37,916 nucleotides of DNA, from positions 1 through 37,916 of the IMG/VR virus record IMGVR_UViG_3300037485_002027, one strand, 5' to 3'. Below, piece by piece: positions 7,618 to 14,740 of the stretch. A program made the position numbers and the translations under genes. This DNA comes from a virus. The stretch's first letter is position 1. Every line of letters starts with the position of its first letter. A model generated the notes under the pieces. That model made no database searches, was not told where the DNA came from, and saw only the letters and a list, made by a program, of their open reading frames with translations.

Positions 7618-7703
7618 TTTTAGTTCTTAGTTCTTAGTTCTTAGTTAAACTGGATTCCCGCCTGCGCGGGAATGACAATGAATCTCAATTTTCAATTTAA
7701 TTT
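7618..7703 (-). repeat. Composite repeat block: AAGAACT array, dRS3-like palindrome, TTGAAAA units
   Basis: The gap between the tail terminator fusion and the tube gene contains three repeat types in a row. First are AGTTCTT heptamers at 7622-7644. Next is a 20-bp ATTCCC-N8-GGGAAT palindrome at 7654-7673 (followed by GACAA). Last are CAATTTT units at 7684-7703, which reach into the end of the terminator gene. The palindrome matches the layout of the Neisseria dRS3 repeat. No gene fits here. Confidence 0.75.
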
Positions 7704-9079
7704 GGAATCCACTGGGCTTCAAAGGATAGTTCTACGCCGTGTTTACGCGGGGCGTCGACCACTTCGCTGCCTCCGGTATAGTAGAAGTCGTCGCAGCATG
7801 CTCCGGGGTTGGAACCCTCTATCGCGGCGATGACGCTATCCCGCAATTCAATGGTGCCGACCGTCTGGTCGTCGCCGACACGGGCGGCGCCGTCTTCGTG
7901 TGATTTCTGGCCGATTAGGATCACGATGCGGATTTTGCGATTGAGATCGTAACCCCCTTCGCGGTCGGGGCCGGTGGGCTCTTCGCCGACAAACGCAAAC
8001 GGGGCGTATTTATCCCAGGCTTCCAGACCGCCTTTGTCAGCGGCAATCTGATGCTTCCAGACGCCAACGGTCTTAAAAACGCCAAGGGCAGCCAAAGAGG
8101 CCACGGCCCAGTTTTCAATATTGACAATCGCCGGGGCATCCGGGTCTTCGACGAATTCCCCTTCAGGGAGCGGATCGGAGACAAACCGATCTAAATCTGT
8201 GAGCATTAGACGCTGATACGATGTGGCGTTGATTGCAAGCTCATTCGTCGAGTCGTCGGCTACGGCGGCTGCCATCGAGGGGAACGCCCCGCCGATATAA
8301 ATCGTCGAATCCCCTGCGGGAGCGGCGATGTAATCCAGATCGAGCGTGATATGTGAATCAGTTCTCTCGGTGATCCGGTACACGCCGCTGGGATAGGTAT
8401 CGGCAAAGATGCAGCGAATCAGGCTGCCAGGTACCGCTATCCAAGAATTAAAAGAGCCATGCAGCTTTAATTTTCCAGAGCCAGTTTGGTGATCATAAGG
8501 CGTCACAACCCTTGTCTGGATTGGGCCGCCATTGGCGTCCATGTGCGTGGCAAGGTCTGGATAGGCAGCCAATGCAGTCAGCGTGACGCCGCCTGCTGAG
8601 TTGGCCGATCCGGCCTTGGTGCCGATGCCGCCGATAAAGTGGACGGTGTCCTCTTTAAGGTTGCTGGCAAGGCCGTCCGGATCGCGGCGATAGACGCCGG
8701 GCAAGGCGGGCGTGGCCGTCTGTGTTGCCGTGATGGCGCCGTATAGGATGCGGTAGTCCTCGTGCGATGGCAGGATATAGTCTGTTGGATAGCCGCCGAC
8801 TACGGCGTTGGTTATGGAGATTCGCAGGCTGCCTTCGGTGTCGGTGTTGGCAGCCGAGAGCGTGAGGGTCGCAAGTCCGTGCCCGGTTAAGGTGATAATG
8901 TTATCGCCAGTGGTTTTCGACAGCGTTAAAATCTGCGACGTTGCGTTTTTGACCAGCTCGCAGGTTAGCTTGGTTGGATCAAAGGTCGCATTATCGGTCA
9001 GGAGCGTCTTGCCATCGGCCCAATCAACCAAGGGGCCTACTACGACGGTGACGGCGGTATTTTTTCGGAGGTATCTCAT
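7697..9079 (-). CDS. Fused tail terminator-like protein
   Basis: The 460-residue protein appears to join two parts. The first 120 residues (MRYLRKNTAVTVVVGPLVDW and on) are a beta-rich domain widespread in phage virion proteins. The last 150 residues (NIENWAVASLAALGVFKTVG and on, ending ELSFEAQWIPN) look like Mu gp37/DUF1834-type tail terminator proteins that close the head-proximal end of the tail. Position between connector genes and the tube gene fits that role. The ATG overlaps the preceding TGA (ATGA) and has GAGGGG four bases upstream. The central part is unassigned. The terminator call rests on general similarity and position. Confidence 0.6.
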   Translation of the reverse strand: MRYLRKNTAVTVVVGPLVDWADGKTLLTDNATFDPTKLTCELVKNATSQILTLSKTTGDNIITLTGHGLATLTLSAANTDTEGSLRISITNAVVGGYPTDYILPSHEDYRILYGAITATQTATPALPGVYRRDPDGLASNLKEDTVHFIGGIGTKAGSANSAGGVTLTALAAYPDLATHMDANGGPIQTRVVTPYDHQTGSGKLKLHGSFNSWIAVPGSLIRCIFADTYPSGVYRITERTDSHITLDLDYIAAPAGDSTIYIGGAFPSMAAAVADDSTNELAINATSYQRLMLTDLDRFVSDPLPEGEFVEDPDAPAIVNIENWAVASLAALGVFKTVGVWKHQIAADKGGLEAWDKYAPFAFVGEEPTGPDREGGYDLNRKIRIVILIGQKSHEDGAARVGDDQTVGTIELRDSVIAAIEGSNPGACCDDFYYTGGSEVVDAPRKHGVELSFEAQWIPN

Positions 9080-10395
9080 TTTGCCCCTCGGTAGTTTTGC
9101 TGGACTGACACATCCTGAAATGGGTCAAAGTACGGCAGCCATGAGACGTGATCGAGCCCTGACAGCGTACCGGTTAAATGCGACGCCCGAATATCGGTGA
9201 TCGTTGTGCCAGTTCCTTCGCCCAATGGAAACAAGACGACACTGGCTACGCCAGCGAACATTATCACCTCACTGCTGTCGCCTGTACGCGGGTTAATTGA
9301 ATCGTCGATGATGAACGCATATTCATTGTTAAAATAAGCGGAAAAGAATCGCAGCTTGTCGATTTTACCCCGATAGCCGCCCGCCGCCGTCTTTGCGAGA
9401 ATGACCGGCTCGGAATTGGTAAAGTCACCTGTGACAACCACAGACTCAGTCACCTCTCCACAGCCGACTTGCAGCGTCGCAACTAATTGACTGTTGATTG
9501 TATATACACAAGCGGACAGTTCATACCACTTGCCGTCATCGAGCCGCTGATAACCATAATACTCTTTGGTCAGATAAGTCGCTGTCAGCACTGTCGGCTG
9601 GTTGTCGGTATTCCACAGCTTAAAGACGGGACGCCCGCCAACCAGGTCCATCTGCCAGCCTGCGCCGCTGGAACCGCGTTTGCTGATAAGCCCGCCGTTG
9701 GGACTGCAGGTATTGATAAAGAAGTGGACTGCCCACCCCGATTTGGCATCATAATAATTATTGTCGGCAAAGGTCACATATCCTTGACCGTCAAACGACA
9801 GGCAATCTTTGGGGTTTGCCGTTGCGGTAATTGTTACCGTGGCGGCACTGGACTGGCCGCCCATGGGCGATACGCCGCCATCATCGGCTTTAAATTGCAG
9901 TGTGTCCGCTCCAGCGGTGGCTGTCCAGTATGATACCGCGTTGCCCCAACTGCTTAGCGTGTACGGGACGTGGTCGATTTTACCGGATCCGGATTTAGGG
10001 TCATAGATCACGCCGACTGTCGGCAGACTGGTAATAACATACTTGAGCTTTGCTGGCGGATTGGGGTTGCCGTCATCTGTGGCGGTCAATGTGATCGTCT
10101 GCCAGATGTGCGTAACCGGGCTGGATGTGCCATTGCTTGCCGTCGGCGGAGCGCCAAAGCCGACGCAGCCATCCAGCCAGTACCCGGCAAAGATGGCAAA
10201 GTCGGCTAAGTCGGTATCGGCGTCACTATCTAAGTCGCCGCCGGCATTGGTCAGCCAGCTTGCAGCAAAGGTCTGCAAGTCCGCCGTGCCGACGCAGCCG
10301 TCTGCGTCAAAGTCGCCGGGGACGGCGATGGCGAAAGAGCTAAGCCAAAGCAAGGCGAGAGCGAAAATTTTCAATTTACAATTTACAATTTTCAA
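9076..10395 (-). CDS. Exported dockerin plus LamG-like protein
   Basis: A signal peptide (about residues 8-25, ALALLWLSSFAIA) is followed by a two-repeat dockerin: GDFDADGCVGTADLQTFAASW at 27-47 and GGDLDSDADTDLADFAIFA at 52-70, each ending in a WL pair. Next is an Ig/cadherin-like region (TLTATDDGNPNPPAKLKYVI), then a concanavalin/LamG-like sandwich beginning LSFDGQGYVTFADNNYYDAKSG. This is the typical build of a planctomycete surface protein. The start is TTG, eight bases after AGGA, and the first ten residues come from the TTGAAAA heptamer repeat. The stop overlaps the next gene, so it is part of the late operon. Secretion is hard to reconcile with a virion subunit. Confidence 0.75.
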   Translation of the reverse strand: MKIVNCKLKIFALALLWLSSFAIAVPGDFDADGCVGTADLQTFAASWLTNAGGDLDSDADTDLADFAIFAGYWLDGCVGFGAPPTASNGTSSPVTHIWQTITLTATDDGNPNPPAKLKYVITSLPTVGVIYDPKSGSGKIDHVPYTLSSWGNAVSYWTATAGADTLQFKADDGGVSPMGGQSSAATVTITATANPKDCLSFDGQGYVTFADNNYYDAKSGWAVHFFINTCSPNGGLISKRGSSGAGWQMDLVGGRPVFKLWNTDNQPTVLTATYLTKEYYGYQRLDDGKWYELSACVYTINSQLVATLQVGCGEVTESVVVTGDFTNSEPVILAKTAAGGYRGKIDKLRFFSAYFNNEYAFIIDDSINPRTGDSSEVIMFAGVASVVLFPLGEGTGTTITDIRASHLTGTLSGLDHVSWLPYFDPFQDVSVQQNYRGAK

Positions 10396-10405
10396 TTGTC
10401 AATTC
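10365..10405 (-). repeat. TTGAAAA-type heptamer array
   Basis: Units of TTTTCAA, TTTACAA and TTGTCAA on the plus strand span the gene border and encode the first residues of the LamG-like protein. Related arrays occur at about 17 gene borders in this window. Confidence 0.75.
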
Positions 10406-10918
10406 CTATACTCCGCCTTCGGACTCGACGATTTCGGCACAGATGCCGTAAAACTCCATCATCGATGCAATCTCGTTCGGGTCGTTGGGGTCGGTCATGT
10501 TATTGGGGTCGCTGGTAATGCTGTCGACCGCCTTTAAAAAGTCAGCATTGTGGAGTTTCTTTTCCAGCAGCTTTTGCTGCGATTTTTCGGCGATGACCTT
10601 GCACAGCTTGTCCCGCAGGCTAACCGGGCGTTTTGTGATGGTTACGGCCTGACTGATTTTGACCTTGGCCAGGTCGATATTGCTGTGGACGGCGTTGACG
10701 TCGGCGATGCGGGCGGTTAATACCTGCTGGATGGTGCCGGTGTAGGACTTGACCGGTAGCTGACGCCTTCCGGATTCGACCTTTTCGACCACCGCTTTAA
10801 CCTCGGCTTCAATGGCCGCAGCCGGATCGGGCTTTGCCGGGCCGCCGGTAACGACGACCGCCATCAGCCATGACGACATCAGCAGCACACAGAGCGATAA
10901 TCCTGTTTTGATATTCAT
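10406..10918 (-). CDS. Exported hypothetical protein
   Basis: The 170-residue protein begins with a clear signal peptide (MNIKTGLSLCVLLMSSWLMA). A helical charged region follows, with a C-terminal DPNNMTDPNDPNE linker typical of planctomycete secreted proteins. GAGG five bases before the ATG gives a good ribosome binding site. It is the third of four consecutive genes with signal peptides in the middle of the virion operon. No family is recognised. Confidence 0.65.
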   Translation of the reverse strand: MNIKTGLSLCVLLMSSWLMAVVVTGGPAKPDPAAAIEAEVKAVVEKVESGRRQLPVKSYTGTIQQVLTARIADVNAVHSNIDLAKVKISQAVTITKRPVSLRDKLCKVIAEKSQQKLLEKKLHNADFLKAVDSITSDPNNMTDPNDPNEIASMMEFYGICAEIVESEGGV

Positions 10919-10960
10919 AACAACCTCAATTTTTTATTTCCATTTTTTTAAAGCGAAACG

Positions 10961-11578
10961 TTATCCGCCCAGCATGACGCACCAGACTTTACGGTTGGCT
11001 GGGATCGAAACAAACTCGACATAGATTTTTGCGGCATTGGGCATTTTGGGGATGGCGATCATCGCAATACGATTGGCGCCGCTATTATAGATATATATGC
11101 CGCCCGGCCAGATATTGACGGCATTGGTCAGTGTGTCACACCATTTGGCGGTTAGCGTGATGGGTGTATTGGGATCGTTCGGATCAGCGATACTGGAATT
11201 AACCGCCTGACCGTCTGTTGGATTTGTGCCGACGACCATCGTGCCTACGATCGCATTGCCATCGGCAACCAACTGCGCGTGGCCGTACCTGGCAAACTTG
11301 ACATAGACCTTATACGGGATGACGGCATTGTCATTGGCGTCCGAGTAGAACTCCAATATTGCGGTGGTGTACTCTTTCGGCCAGGCGATGCTTTTATCGC
11401 TTGGCCATGCGGAATAATCGAATGCGGTCATCGCGGTATCGCCAATGCCATTGACGTCGCCAACGACCGCCGAGCGAATCGCAATAGGGGCCAAGGCGGG
11501 AGCGTCGAAGGACTCGGCATGTCCCGCCGCCGTCAGGCTAACCATTAGAATCCATGTGATGATACGATTTGTTTTCAT
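10961..11578 (-). CDS. Exported beta-rich hypothetical protein
   Basis: The 205-residue protein has a signal peptide (MKTNRIITWILMVSLTAAGHA), then mainly beta strands and a DPNDPNTPIT linker. GDVNGIGDTAMTAFDYSAW near residue 40 resembles a degenerate dockerin loop. AAGGA eight bases upstream of the ATG supports the start. It lies between two exported dockerin-bearing or dockerin-associated genes and probably works with them. Function unknown. Confidence 0.65.
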   Translation of the reverse strand: MKTNRIITWILMVSLTAAGHAESFDAPALAPIAIRSAVVGDVNGIGDTAMTAFDYSAWPSDKSIAWPKEYTTAILEFYSDANDNAVIPYKVYVKFARYGHAQLVADGNAIVGTMVVGTNPTDGQAVNSSIADPNDPNTPITLTAKWCDTLTNAVNIWPGGIYIYNSGANRIAMIAIPKMPNAAKIYVEFVSIPANRKVWCVMLGG

Positions 11579-11616
11579 GTTTTTTTTCCTTTATTTTAAA
11601 AATTCAATAGTGAAAT

Positions 11617-12144
11617 TTAACGATTTGGATTGAGCCGAGAACGTCGCCCCTGCAGTCTATTTTGTTGTATGGGTTCGCGAGGGAAATTTCGATTGATTGC
11701 CTCGACGTGAACCGGGAGGCTAATCGTAATGGTTCCCGTTGCACCGCTATTGGCCTGGTACTCTCCAAGCAGAGAGGCATCTTCCCTTGTCCACATCGCC
11801 GAGACTCCCGCCTCCGGACGATAGGTCAGAACCCATCTCTGTAATGGTATAGTTTTCCACTCCAGCATCCAGTTAGGATAAGTTCCAAATCCGTTGGGTG
11901 TATACAGATAGTAAGTAGGGCTCATTTCAATTAAGCCGGTTGACTCCACGGACTCCGGGGTTACACCTTGACCTGCTGCAATATGTAACGGATTGCTCAT
12001 AAGCCATTCCTCGGCGAGTATCGCCAAATCTAAAAGATTTACTTGTCCATCCTGATTAATGTCCGCACGCAAGCCGAAGCACGAGCTGACTGACAGCAGC
12101 AGCAGGACAAGCGAAATTTTCCATTTTTTATTTTCAATTTTCAT
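11617..12144 (-). CDS. Exported protein with single dockerin repeat
   Basis: The 175-residue protein has a signal peptide (about residues 9-24, ISLVLLLLSVSSCFG) and one clean dockerin repeat (ADINQDGQVNLLDLAILAEE, 27-46, followed by WL). The remaining 120 residues are mostly beta with no recognised domain and a basic tail. Its first ten residues, MKIENKKWKI, are encoded by the TTGAAAA heptamer repeat. It follows the connector gene by no gap. Single-repeat dockerins are rare and may pair with a second chain. Confidence 0.7.
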   Translation of the reverse strand: MKIENKKWKISLVLLLLSVSSCFGLRADINQDGQVNLLDLAILAEEWLMSNPLHIAAGQGVTPESVESTGLIEMSPTYYLYTPNGFGTYPNWMLEWKTIPLQRWVLTYRPEAGVSAMWTREDASLLGEYQANSGATGTITISLPVHVEAINRNFPREPIQQNRLQGRRSRLNPNR

Positions 12145-12741
12145 TTAAATCCCCGTCTTTTCGATTTCTTTATTCATCGACTCGGTAATATTGTCCAGTG
12201 ATTCGGTTACGCCGTCTAATAGGGCTTCGGAGGCGATGACGGTGACTTCTTTTTTCATCGCAAACAGCGCCCGGAACTTTCCCTTTTTGCCGTTTTTGCG
12301 GCCAAAGAGAAGCTGGCCGTTGGTCTTGAGGAAAAATCCATCCGGCACGCTGCGCGGGCCACCTAAATATTCTGCTTTAACTGCACCGGAACCCATCAAT
12401 GCTTCGCCGATGGGGATCGCCAGAAACTTGCTTTTGGTCGGGCGGATGACCTTGGTCTCATCGCCAAGCAGCCAGGCGTACTTGCTGACCGCCGAGGCGG
12501 GAGCGACGCCGACGACGCCATCGAAATCCGAATCCATCCAGCCCTGCACGGCTTTACGCAGATTGCCGGTGCGGGATTTGAGCGACTGGCCGGATAGGTA
12601 GTCAGAACTAATCTTGCTGGCTGCAAGAGCGACGCCGGTGTGCAGGCCGCGCGAGACGGCAGCGGACAGGAGTTTTCCGGCTTCGCCCATCTGGCGGATG
12701 GTCTGGCGGGTGTCGGCTGGGATTTCAAGGACGATTTTCAT
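12145..12741 (-). CDS. HK97 gp10-like head-tail completion protein
   Basis: The 198-residue protein has the pattern of HK97 gp10/virion morphogenesis proteins: an N-terminal helix pair with AASKISSDYLSGQSLKSRTG followed by a beta region (VVGVAPASAVSKYAWLLGDE). It sits between the head-tail connector and the tail genes, as expected for a head-closure or tail-completion role. An AAGAACT heptamer array precedes the ATG, and the only Shine-Dalgarno-like sequence lies within it. Confidence 0.7.
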   Translation of the reverse strand: MKIVLEIPADTRQTIRQMGEAGKLLSAAVSRGLHTGVALAASKISSDYLSGQSLKSRTGNLRKAVQGWMDSDFDGVVGVAPASAVSKYAWLLGDETKVIRPTKSKFLAIPIGEALMGSGAVKAEYLGGPRSVPDGFFLKTNGQLLFGRKNGKKGKFRALFAMKKEVTVIASEALLDGVTESLDNITESMNKEIEKTGI

Positions 12742-12761
12742 TGTCAGTTCTTAGTTCTTAG

Positions 12762-13355
12762 CTACAAGGACAGGCGACGGTAGGTTTCGAGAATCTGTTT
12801 GACCATTGGGAGAAGATCCATCGAGGCAAAGACATTGATGCTGCCACCCTGGAAGCTATTGCTCGATAGTCCGATGTCGTCGCGACGCTTAAAGATAAAG
12901 CACACCTGCTCGATGGCTGCCTCGCGCAGATCGGCGGGAAGCTCATGCTCGCCGGTTGACGGGGTAACCCCCGCCGCACAGTAGCCGCCGCGATAGGTGA
13001 TCTGGACGGCGTCGGGCAGATCCAGCCAGTTGCCCCAGGTGCGGTACAGTACGCCTTTTAAACCGCCGTTAACCAGGCGATAATCGGTGTTTGCCGTCAG
13101 CGCTTCTGCATTGGTATAGTCATAGTCGGCGGCCTCTTTGATGCTGGTAACCGCGATGATCGGATAGGCCATCACCTGCAGGAACTGGCCTAAGCCGGTG
13201 TAATACTCGGTGGCGTCGGCTGCCGGGGCAATGAGCGTCCGGCCCGTATAGGTCTTGGCAATGGCGGCAAACGAGTCGATCAGGCGGGTGAGCATCGCGT
13301 CGAACTCGCTGCCGATTCCTAATCTGGTTTTAATGTCGTCTAAGGTACAGAGCAT
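12762..13355 (-). CDS. Head-tail connector (gp6-like)
   Basis: The 197-residue protein starts MLCTLDDIKTRLGI, then FDAMLTRLIDSFAAIAKTYTG, the characteristic helical N-terminus of HK97 gp6-type adaptors. A beta insertion and C-terminal helices follow. These proteins form the ring below the portal. GGAGG nine bases upstream of the ATG comes from the CCAGC heptamer repeat. Confidence 0.8.
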   Translation of the reverse strand: MLCTLDDIKTRLGIGSEFDAMLTRLIDSFAAIAKTYTGRTLIAPAADATEYYTGLGQFLQVMAYPIIAVTSIKEAADYDYTNAEALTANTDYRLVNGGLKGVLYRTWGNWLDLPDAVQITYRGGYCAAGVTPSTGEHELPADLREAAIEQVCFIFKRRDDIGLSSNSFQGGSINVFASMDLLPMVKQILETYRRLSL

Positions 13356-13364
13356 GGTTAAAAG

Positions 13365-13393
13365 CCTCCAGCGGCCAGCTTCCAGCCGCCAGC
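13365..13393 (-). repeat. CCAGC heptamer array with embedded GGAGG
   Basis: Units CCAGCGG, CCAGCTT and CCAGCCG on the plus strand lie between the small Lys-rich gene and the connector gene. In the sense direction they end in GCTGGAGGC and provide the connector's ribosome binding site, as at 6651-6678. Confidence 0.8.
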
Positions 13394-13397
13394 AAAA

Positions 13398-13535
13398 CTA
13401 TTTGACTTTTGTTTTTTTGACCTGTTTATCCTGCTTGGGCTTTGCCTGCTTGGCAGCCTCGGCTGCCTTGGGTTTTGGCAGACCGTTTAAGATCACCTGG
13501 CCGATATTCGGTAATTCTGTTTTTTGCGTTTTCAT
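13398..13535 (-). CDS. Small Lys/Ala-rich protein (45 aa)
   Basis: A 45-residue frame with AGGA four bases before the ATG encodes MKTQKTELPNIGQVILNG and then a very basic tail (KPKAAEAAKQAKPKQDKQ, then KKTKVK). It is intergenic to the glycosyltransferase and connector genes and in line with the operon. Small basic proteins of this kind occur near head genes and may bind DNA or the capsid interior. No family is recognised. Confidence 0.55.
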   Translation of the reverse strand: MKTQKTELPNIGQVILNGLPKPKAAEAAKQAKPKQDKQVKKTKVK

Positions 13536-13545
13536 ATTGTCCTTT

Positions 13546-14124
13546 TTAAATAGGTACGGTTTTGTAATGTCGGCATATCACCTGCGGGTCAAACCGGACA
13601 CGCAAGCCTGCCGCGTTGCATTTTTTGAAAAAATAGACATCCTCGCTCTGCTGGGTACCATCTTCAAATTCTGTCCATTTAAACCACGGCCACGGCATGT
13701 TCTCTAATACGCCCCGCCGGATCAGCAGGCAGCCAGCCCCGCCCGCATCGGCCCAGAATGGGTTCTTATCATCGGGGAGTTTGTCGTGCAGATAATACTT
13801 GCCATCCCGGCAGTCGTGGGAGGCCCACTTAAACCCGGTAGGCATCGTCAGCCGATAACATCCGCTGGCCAGATCGGTGTTGCAGTCCAGCAGCCGCTTT
13901 AAGGTATTGACCGGAGGCTCAACATCGGAATCCAGCGTCAGCAGGTGCGTATATTCCGGATTTTGCAGAAATACACGGACAATGCTATTGCGGGCATAAT
14001 CAATGGGTCTGCCTTTAACAAACAGCGGAAGACCGCCAACGCTTAGAGCGATCTGCGTTGCGGCGGCGGCCACTATCGGCTCTATGGTTTCCCAGTATGG
14101 GATGGTTACTAATACTTTGGTCAT
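13546..14124 (-). CDS. Glycosyltransferase, GT-A type
   Basis: The 192-residue protein starts MTKVLVTIPYWE and contains a GT-A-like core: RPIDYARNSIVRVFLQ, then LLTLDSDVEPP with the metal/nucleotide-sugar DSD motif at residues 65-67. A later WADAGGAGCLLIRRGVLE plus EDVYFFKKCNAAGLRVRFD match the acceptor and C-terminal signature of family-2-like transferases. AGGA seven bases before the ATG supports this start over the longer one at 14148. It lies between the capsid-associated gene and the connector gene, so a virion protein is a possible acceptor. The sugar and target are unknown. Confidence 0.75.
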   Translation of the reverse strand: MTKVLVTIPYWETIEPIVAAAATQIALSVGGLPLFVKGRPIDYARNSIVRVFLQNPEYTHLLTLDSDVEPPVNTLKRLLDCNTDLASGCYRLTMPTGFKWASHDCRDGKYYLHDKLPDDKNPFWADAGGAGCLLIRRGVLENMPWPWFKWTEFEDGTQQSEDVYFFKKCNAAGLRVRFDPQVICRHYKTVPI

Positions 14125-14136
14125 TTTTGTTTCCTG

Positions 14137-14165
14137 AAAACCGCCCACCTTTTGGCGGGCGGTTT
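14137..14165 (-). terminator. Hairpin terminator inside the late operon
   Basis: AAACCGCCCGCC and GGTGGGCGGTTT pair over 12 positions (one G-U) around an AAAA loop, ending in TTTT on the minus strand. It lies between the capsid-associated gene and the glycosyltransferase. It could end much of the strong capsid transcript and lower expression of downstream genes. The U-run is short, so partial readthrough is likely. Confidence 0.6.
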
Positions 14166-14176
14166 AGCTGCGGTTG

Positions 14177-14632
14177 TTACACCTGGATCAATTCCTTCAG
14201 TCCCATCTCGTCGGCGGATTTGGGGAATACGTCGGCGGGGAAACCGATGGCGAGGATCGCCAGGTTGGCTCCGGTTATGCCGTTGGCCAGCGTGGGGGCG
14301 TTGACTTCCAGGTAGCGCTTGCGGCTCTTGGTGCGGTCGACAAAAATTCCGAAGAACTTATTGTCGTCGGTGGCCGACAAGACCGCTGCCAGATCGGAAC
14401 CGGTGATCTTGGTGTAACTGCCGTTGGTGGTGTCGCACTCTTCCAGGTACGGCGGGGTTGTGGCGGCGGTTGAGCCGAGGGCTGCATCGGTGGTGCCAAC
14501 CATGCCGAGAACCAGCACGCCGCTTAAGCCGGCACAATCAAAGTAGGTGTTGGCGTCGGCGGCGCCATTGTTTTTAAGCTGGGGGGGAACCAGCTTGCCG
14601 ACTTTGATGTTTTTCAATAGGTTTTTTAACAT
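14177..14632 (-). CDS. Capsid-associated (decoration-like) protein
   Basis: The 151-residue protein lies directly after the major capsid gene, where head decoration proteins are usual. It is beta-rich (NTYFDCAGLSGVLVLGMVGT, then SDLAAVLSATDDNKFFGIFV). I recognise this general type as a small virion protein seen beside capsid genes. The start MLKNLLKNIKVG is preferred; the upstream alternative at 14692 adds a Lys/Glu-rich run coded by poor sequence. Confidence 0.6.
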   Translation of the reverse strand: MLKNLLKNIKVGKLVPPQLKNNGAADANTYFDCAGLSGVLVLGMVGTTDAALGSTAATTPPYLEECDTTNGSYTKITGSDLAAVLSATDDNKFFGIFVDRTKSRKRYLEVNAPTLANGITGANLAILAIGFPADVFPKSADEMGLKELIQV

Positions 14633-14740
14633 TTTTTTTCTCACTTTCTTAAGGTTTAAATTTTCTTTTTTACGAGTTTCTGTCCCATCCAAGAGTTTAA
14701 AGGGGCGGGCTTATCACCCGCCCCAACGGGTTACTACTTA

